Assembly (NCBI RefSeq): GCF_003024155.1
Contig: NZ_CP028136.1
Span: forward strand, 1,302,001 to 1,366,000
Origin: Christiangramia fulva
GTDB lineage: Bacteria; Bacteroidota; Bacteroidia; Flavobacteriales; Flavobacteriaceae
DNA length: 64,000 bases
Direction: 5' to 3'
How positions within the stretch are numbered: the first letter of the stretch is position 1; each line of letters begins with the position of its first letter. This document shows, in pieces, positions 60,320-64,000 of the stretch. Position numbers and translations under genes: made by a program. The notes under the pieces are model-generated. The model had not been told where the DNA came from. It saw nothing but the letters and a program-made list of their open reading frames with translations, and ran no database searches.

Positions 60320-61354
60320 ATGAGTAAAGGCGTATTGCTGGTAAACCTTGGATCTCCTGACAGTACCGATCCGAAGGATGTAAAAAAATATCTCGGTGAA
60401 TTTTTAATGGATGAACGCGTGATCGATGTGCCGTATTGGGCGCGGACATTGCTGGTAAAAGGAATTATACTGAATACGCGTCCGAAGAAATCAGCAGAAG
60501 CTTATAAAAAGATCTGGTGGGATGAAGGTTCCCCGCTTATTGTTCTTTCGGAAAGATTACAGTCTAAAATCGATGATATCACTGCGGTGCCGATCGCTTT
60601 GGCGATGAGGTACGGATCGCCGGGAATATATGAAGGGCTCAAAGAATTACACGATAAAGGAGTTGATGAGGTGCTGCTTTTTCCGCTTTATCCGCAATTC
60701 GCGATGGCCACCACCGAAACAATCCTCGTGCTGGCAGAAGAGCTTCGAAAAAAGCATTTCCCTGAAATGAACTTTACCTCGGTACCTGCTTTTTATAATC
60801 ATCCGGACTACATCCGAACACTGGGAAACAGCATTGCTGAAAGGCTGAAAAATGTAGAATATGAACATCTTCTTTTTTCTTATCATGGCGTTCCCGAAAG
60901 GCATATTCGCAAAAGTGATGTGACCAACTCGCACTGTAAAATTGACGGTAGTTGCTGCCAGACGCCTTCCACGGCGCACCAGTTCTGCTATCGTCACCAG
61001 TGTTTTGAAACCACCCGGCTTACCGCTGAATATCTTGGACTGAAACCCAATACCTACAGCGTTTCTTTTCAGTCCCGGCTGGGATTTGATCCGTGGTTGA
61101 AACCTTATACCGATCGTACTATCGAAAGACTGGGAAACCAGGGAATGAAAAAACTAGCTATTGTGACTCCCGCTTTTGTTTCAGATTGTCTCGAAACCCT
61201 TGAGGAAATTGCCATGGAGGGAGAAGAGATCTTCCATGAGGTTGGCGGAGAAAAATTCACAGTCGTTCCCTGTTTGAATGATCGTGATGATTGGGTAAAA
61301 GTGCTGGCGAGGTGGATTGATGAATGGGCACACCAAACTCCGATCCAATCCTGA
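60320..61354 (+). CDS. hemH: Ferrochelatase
   Basis: A 344-residue enzyme inserting ferrous iron into protoporphyrin IX. The substrate histidine is in SYHGVPERHIRKSD; LVNLGSPDSTDPKDVKKYL opens the protein; and PAFVSDCLETLEEI is the C-terminal motif. Four Cys in DGSCCQTPSTAHQFCYRHQC may have structural meaning. Separate promoter from thuA; stop overlaps the MATE gene start (TGATG). Confidence 0.95.
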   Translation: MSKGVLLVNLGSPDSTDPKDVKKYLGEFLMDERVIDVPYWARTLLVKGIILNTRPKKSAEAYKKIWWDEGSPLIVLSERLQSKIDDITAVPIALAMRYGSPGIYEGLKELHDKGVDEVLLFPLYPQFAMATTETILVLAEELRKKHFPEMNFTSVPAFYNHPDYIRTLGNSIAERLKNVEYEHLLFSYHGVPERHIRKSDVTNSHCKIDGSCCQTPSTAHQFCYRHQCFETTRLTAEYLGLKPNTYSVSFQSRLGFDPWLKPYTDRTIERLGNQGMKKLAIVTPAFVSDCLETLEEIAMEGEEIFHEVGGEKFTVVPCLNDRDDWVKVLARWIDEWAHQTPIQS

Positions 61355-62694
61355 TGGCTCGTAAAAATTCAACAGACCTGGGTGAAAAACCCATCAGTAA
61401 ACTGTTAATTCAGCAAGCGGTTCCGGCTTCGATAGGTATCCTTGTGATGTCCCTTAACATTCTAATCGACACTATTTTTGTTGGAAACTGGATTGGCGCC
61501 ATTGCCATTGCAGCCATCAACGTGGTTTTGCCCGTTTCGTTTTTTATTGCCGCTTTGGGAATGGCTATCGGTACCGGTGGCTCTTCAATAATTTCCCGCG
61601 CTCTTGGGGCAGATGACAAACCCAAAGCATTGAAGACATTCGGAAATCAAATAACATTGACCTTACTGCTTACCGTAGGCCTGGTAATTCCCGGACTGTA
61701 TTTTATGGATTTCCTGATCCCCGCTTTTGGAGGAAAGGGAGATATCTTTGAGCCTGCGAAAGTCTATTATACCATTGTTTTATACGGGGTGCCGTTCCTG
61801 GCGCTCTGCATGATGGGGAATACAGTGATCAGGGCAGAAGGAAAACCGCGATACGCGATGATCGCCATGATCATACCATCGGTTGGAAATCTTATTCTCG
61901 ATTATATCTTCATCAACAGGATGGATCTGGGAATGGCTGGAGCGGCCTGGGCTACAACCGCTTCTTATATGCTCTGTTTTGGATATGTTTTCTGGTTTTT
62001 CCTTTCAGATAAATCTGAATTGAAGATTTCGAAAACTCATTTCCGGATGGATTTTCCAATTCTGAAGGAAATAGGGTCCCTGGGGGGAGTGACTTTATCC
62101 AGGCAGGCGGTGGTGAGCCTTACCTATTTGTTGATGAACAATATCCTTTTCAACCTCGGGGGAGAAGATTCGGTGGCGGTTTATGCCATTATCGGCAGGA
62201 TGCTCATGTTTGCTTTGTTTCCCGTGCTGGGAGTTACCCAGGGATTCTTGCCTATTGCGGGTTTCAATTACGGAGCACAGAATTACGACCGGGTACGAAA
62301 ATCGATAAATACGGCAATTTTGTATTCCAGTGCTCTCGGCCTTTTGATCTTCCTTGGGATCATGTTTTTCGCCGATGATATTGTATACATTTTTACTCAA
62401 AATGCAAATGTGGTAAAAGAAACCCCACCGGCTATGAGGTGGGTGTTTGCAGCAACGCCAATTATCGCGCTACAGCTTATTGGAGCGGCTTATTTTCAGG
62501 CGATTGGAAAAGCGATCCCTGCTTTCCTTCTAACCTTATCCAGGCAGGGATTTATTTTTATTCCGCTTATACTCATTCTGCCTGTTTATTTTGGAGAAAC
62601 CGGCGTCTGGGCTTCTTTTCCGGTAGCCGATTTACTGTCAACTATAATCACAGGGTATTTTCTGAACCGGGAAATTGTAAAAACACTCCGCTAG
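61354..62694 (+). CDS. MATE-family multidrug/cation exporter
   Basis: A 446-residue, 12-helix transporter read from the ATG at 61354, coupled to the hemH stop; an in-frame ATG at 61324 would add ten residues inside hemH. ISKLLIQQAVPASIGILVMS and LGMAIGTGGSSIISRALGA are typical of bacterial MATE/DinF members. It exports drugs or metabolites with Na+ or H+. Linkage with hemH suggests, without proof, porphyrin export. Confidence 0.88.
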   Translation: MARKNSTDLGEKPISKLLIQQAVPASIGILVMSLNILIDTIFVGNWIGAIAIAAINVVLPVSFFIAALGMAIGTGGSSIISRALGADDKPKALKTFGNQITLTLLLTVGLVIPGLYFMDFLIPAFGGKGDIFEPAKVYYTIVLYGVPFLALCMMGNTVIRAEGKPRYAMIAMIIPSVGNLILDYIFINRMDLGMAGAAWATTASYMLCFGYVFWFFLSDKSELKISKTHFRMDFPILKEIGSLGGVTLSRQAVVSLTYLLMNNILFNLGGEDSVAVYAIIGRMLMFALFPVLGVTQGFLPIAGFNYGAQNYDRVRKSINTAILYSSALGLLIFLGIMFFADDIVYIFTQNANVVKETPPAMRWVFAATPIIALQLIGAAYFQAIGKAIPAFLLTLSRQGFIFIPLILILPVYFGETGVWASFPVADLLSTIITGYFLNREIVKTLR

Positions 62695-62755
62695 GCTTTT
62701 CCGAAAATTAACATATTTAACTATCTTTAAATCCGTTCACAAATCTTTTATTTTC

Positions 62756-64000
62756 ATGATAAATAAGTTATTTCGTTCAGGCCTTTTCGTATGCCTGATT
62801 TTTTTAATTTCTTCTAATGATCTTTTAGCCCAAAATTTTGACAAAAAACTTTATGATGCGCTCGATTATCGGTTAATCGGACCTTTTCGTGGAGGCCGAA
62901 GCGCTGCAGTAACAGGAGTTCCCGGTCAGCCAGATTTGTTTTACTTTGGTGCAACAGGCGGCGGGGTTTGGCGTACTGAAAATGGAGGCGAAACCTGGGA
63001 AAATATCTCCGATGGCTTCTTCGGAGGCTCGATAGGTTCTGTGGAAGTGGCTCCGAGCGATCATAATGTGATCTATGTGGGCGGAGGTGAAGGTACCATC
63101 CGCGGAAATGTTTCTTCCGGAAATGGCGTCTGGAAAACTGTCGATGCCGGTAAGACCTGGAAGCATATGGGGCTTGAAAAGAGTCGGCATATTCCCAGAA
63201 TGGTGGTGGATCCCAATGATTTTAATACCGTCTACGCTGCAGTGTTAGGAAATATCTATAAGCCCACCGAAGAAAGAGGCGTGTATAAATCTACTGACGG
63301 AGGTAAAACCTGGAAAAAGACGCTTTTTGCCAATGAGAATGCTGGAGCTGTCGATTTGGTAATGGATCCTAAAAATCCACGAATTCTTTATGCTTCTACC
63401 TGGAATATTCAGCGTACGCCTTACAGCCTGAGCAGTGGCGGACCAGGTTCGGCTTTATGGAAGAGTACCGATAGTGGCGAAAACTGGAAAGAGATTTCAA
63501 AAAATAAAGGTTTTCCAACGGATACTCTGGGAATTATTGGGGTAACCGTTTCACCCGTCAATAGTGAACGCGTTTGGGCAATTGTGGAAAATAAAGATAA
63601 AGGCGGCGTTTACCGAAGTGATGACGGCGGCGATACCTGGGAATATGTGAATGATGATCGCTCTTTGAGACAAAGGGCCTGGTATTATTCGAAAATATAT
63701 GCCGATACCAAAGATGAGAATACGGTTTACGTGATGAACGTAAGCTATCATAAAAGTACCGATGGCGGAAAAACTTTTACCAGTCATAATGCACCCCATG
63801 GTGATCACCACGATCTATGGATCGCTCCCGAAGATCCTAACCGCATGATCATTGCTGATGATGGCGGGGCGCAGGTAACTTACGACGGCGGAAAAACGTG
63901 GAGTACCTATTACAATCAGCCTACGGCGCAGTTTTACAGACTAACTACAGATAATGCTTTTCCTTATCGAATTTATTCTGCCCAGCAGGATAATTCAACC
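62756..64000 (+). CDS. VPS10/sortilin-like beta-propeller exoprotein (3' end outside window)
   Basis: The frame from the ATG at 62756 stays open to the right edge (415 codons). A signal peptide (LFRSGLFVCLIFLISSNDLLA) is followed by YRLIGPFRGGRSAAVTGVPG and a series of BNR/Asp-box repeats (GGETWENI, AGKTWKHM, STDGGKTWKK, STDSGENWKE, SDDGGDTWEY, STDGGKTFTS, YDGGKTWSTY), characteristic of sortilin-like beta-propellers of about 1000 residues secreted by Bacteroidota. Often called glycosyl hydrolases, but activity is rarely shown. Substrate unknown. Confidence 0.85.
   Translation, partial: MINKLFRSGLFVCLIFLISSNDLLAQNFDKKLYDALDYRLIGPFRGGRSAAVTGVPGQPDLFYFGATGGGVWRTENGGETWENISDGFFGGSIGSVEVAPSDHNVIYVGGGEGTIRGNVSSGNGVWKTVDAGKTWKHMGLEKSRHIPRMVVDPNDFNTVYAAVLGNIYKPTEERGVYKSTDGGKTWKKTLFANENAGAVDLVMDPKNPRILYASTWNIQRTPYSLSSGGPGSALWKSTDSGENWKEISKNKGFPTDTLGIIGVTVSPVNSERVWAIVENKDKGGVYRSDDGGDTWEYVNDDRSLRQRAWYYSKIYADTKDENTVYVMNVSYHKSTDGGKTFTSHNAPHGDHHDLWIAPEDPNRMIIADDGGAQVTYDGGKTWSTYYNQPTAQFYRLTTDNAFPYRIYSAQQDNST

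Overview
The window is one continuous piece of a Bacteroidota chromosome, almost certainly from a marine-type Flavobacteriaceae (Gramella/Christiangramia, Salegentibacter or Zunongwangia-like). The reasons are the gene set (SprE, GldH, RicT, DUF6341, DUF6427, DUF4254, DUF4292, DUF5687 and DUF6168 families, HU/SPOR protein, EnvC-like factor), an F1Fo operon that lacks atpD/atpC, and at least fifteen TAnnTTTG -7 elements placed just in front of genes. Coding density is high. There is no rRNA, tRNA, CRISPR array, IS transposase or prophage that I can recognise. The longest stretch without a gene is about 253 bp (41062-41314), and it holds several nested inverted repeats.

Layout. 1-6731: the end of a GH3-family ligase, a DUF6909 protein with a nucleosidase-like C-terminus, and a surface-sugar block (rfbC, rfbD, UDP-glucuronate decarboxylase-like SDR, GT2 glycosyltransferase, PaaK/CapK-like ligase on the minus strand). 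6816-14383: purD, small membrane proteins, DUF4254, a GT9 glycosyltransferase, a PaaE-like flavo-iron-sulfur reductase, and a DUF5687/ATPase ABC exporter pair. 14454-23277: sprE, bactofilin, two small AtpI/AtpZ-type proteins, then atpB-E-F-H-A-G. 23398-30235: a lipoprotein, then an envelope block (flippase, dut, sugar nucleotidyltransferase, TPR protein, DUF4292 lipoprotein, EnvC-like LytM factor). 30281-38329: thioesterase, HU/SPOR protein, dprA, trpS, plsC, an ECF sigma factor with an anti-sigma-like barrel protein, a lipoprotein, recA. 38526-45298: a U32 (TrhP-like) protein, ferredoxin, TrhO, RicT, GldH, PBP1A. 45406-51775: scoA/scoB, an exonuclease, serine hydrolase, Ogt, a CNNM/CorC protein, two unknown small proteins. 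51838-62694: a haem operon on the minus strand (hemA-C-D-E-unknown-F-B) facing an AraC regulator, ThuA protein, ferrochelatase and a MATE exporter. 62756-64000: the start of a VPS10/sortilin-like beta-propeller protein, cut by the window end.

How the parts work together. The haem genes cover glutamyl-tRNA reduction through coproporphyrinogen oxidation plus iron insertion; hemL and a protoporphyrinogen oxidase lie elsewhere. The Fo genes and F1 alpha, gamma and delta are here, so beta and epsilon must be encoded elsewhere. SprE and GldH point to gliding and type IX secretion. The U32 protein, ferredoxin and TrhO together suggest both known routes to 5-hydroxyuridine at tRNA position 34.

The most unusual signal is a set of three short elements with terminal inverted repeats, each exactly filling a gap between two co-oriented operon genes: scoA/scoB, hemF/hemB and atpA/atpG. 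Two contain only a four-helix-bundle (S23/IVS-type) gene; the third has no gene and looks like a shrunken relative. Because the ends can base-pair in the polycistronic mRNA, they resemble the intervening sequences known from 23S rRNA, but placed in protein-coding operons. Other points worth a second look are the potentially structured leader before ricT, a long hairpin between atpE and atpF, UUCG-type stem-loops at two predicted transcription starts, a Fur-like palindrome between hemA and the AraC gene, and a sigma partner that may span the whole envelope.
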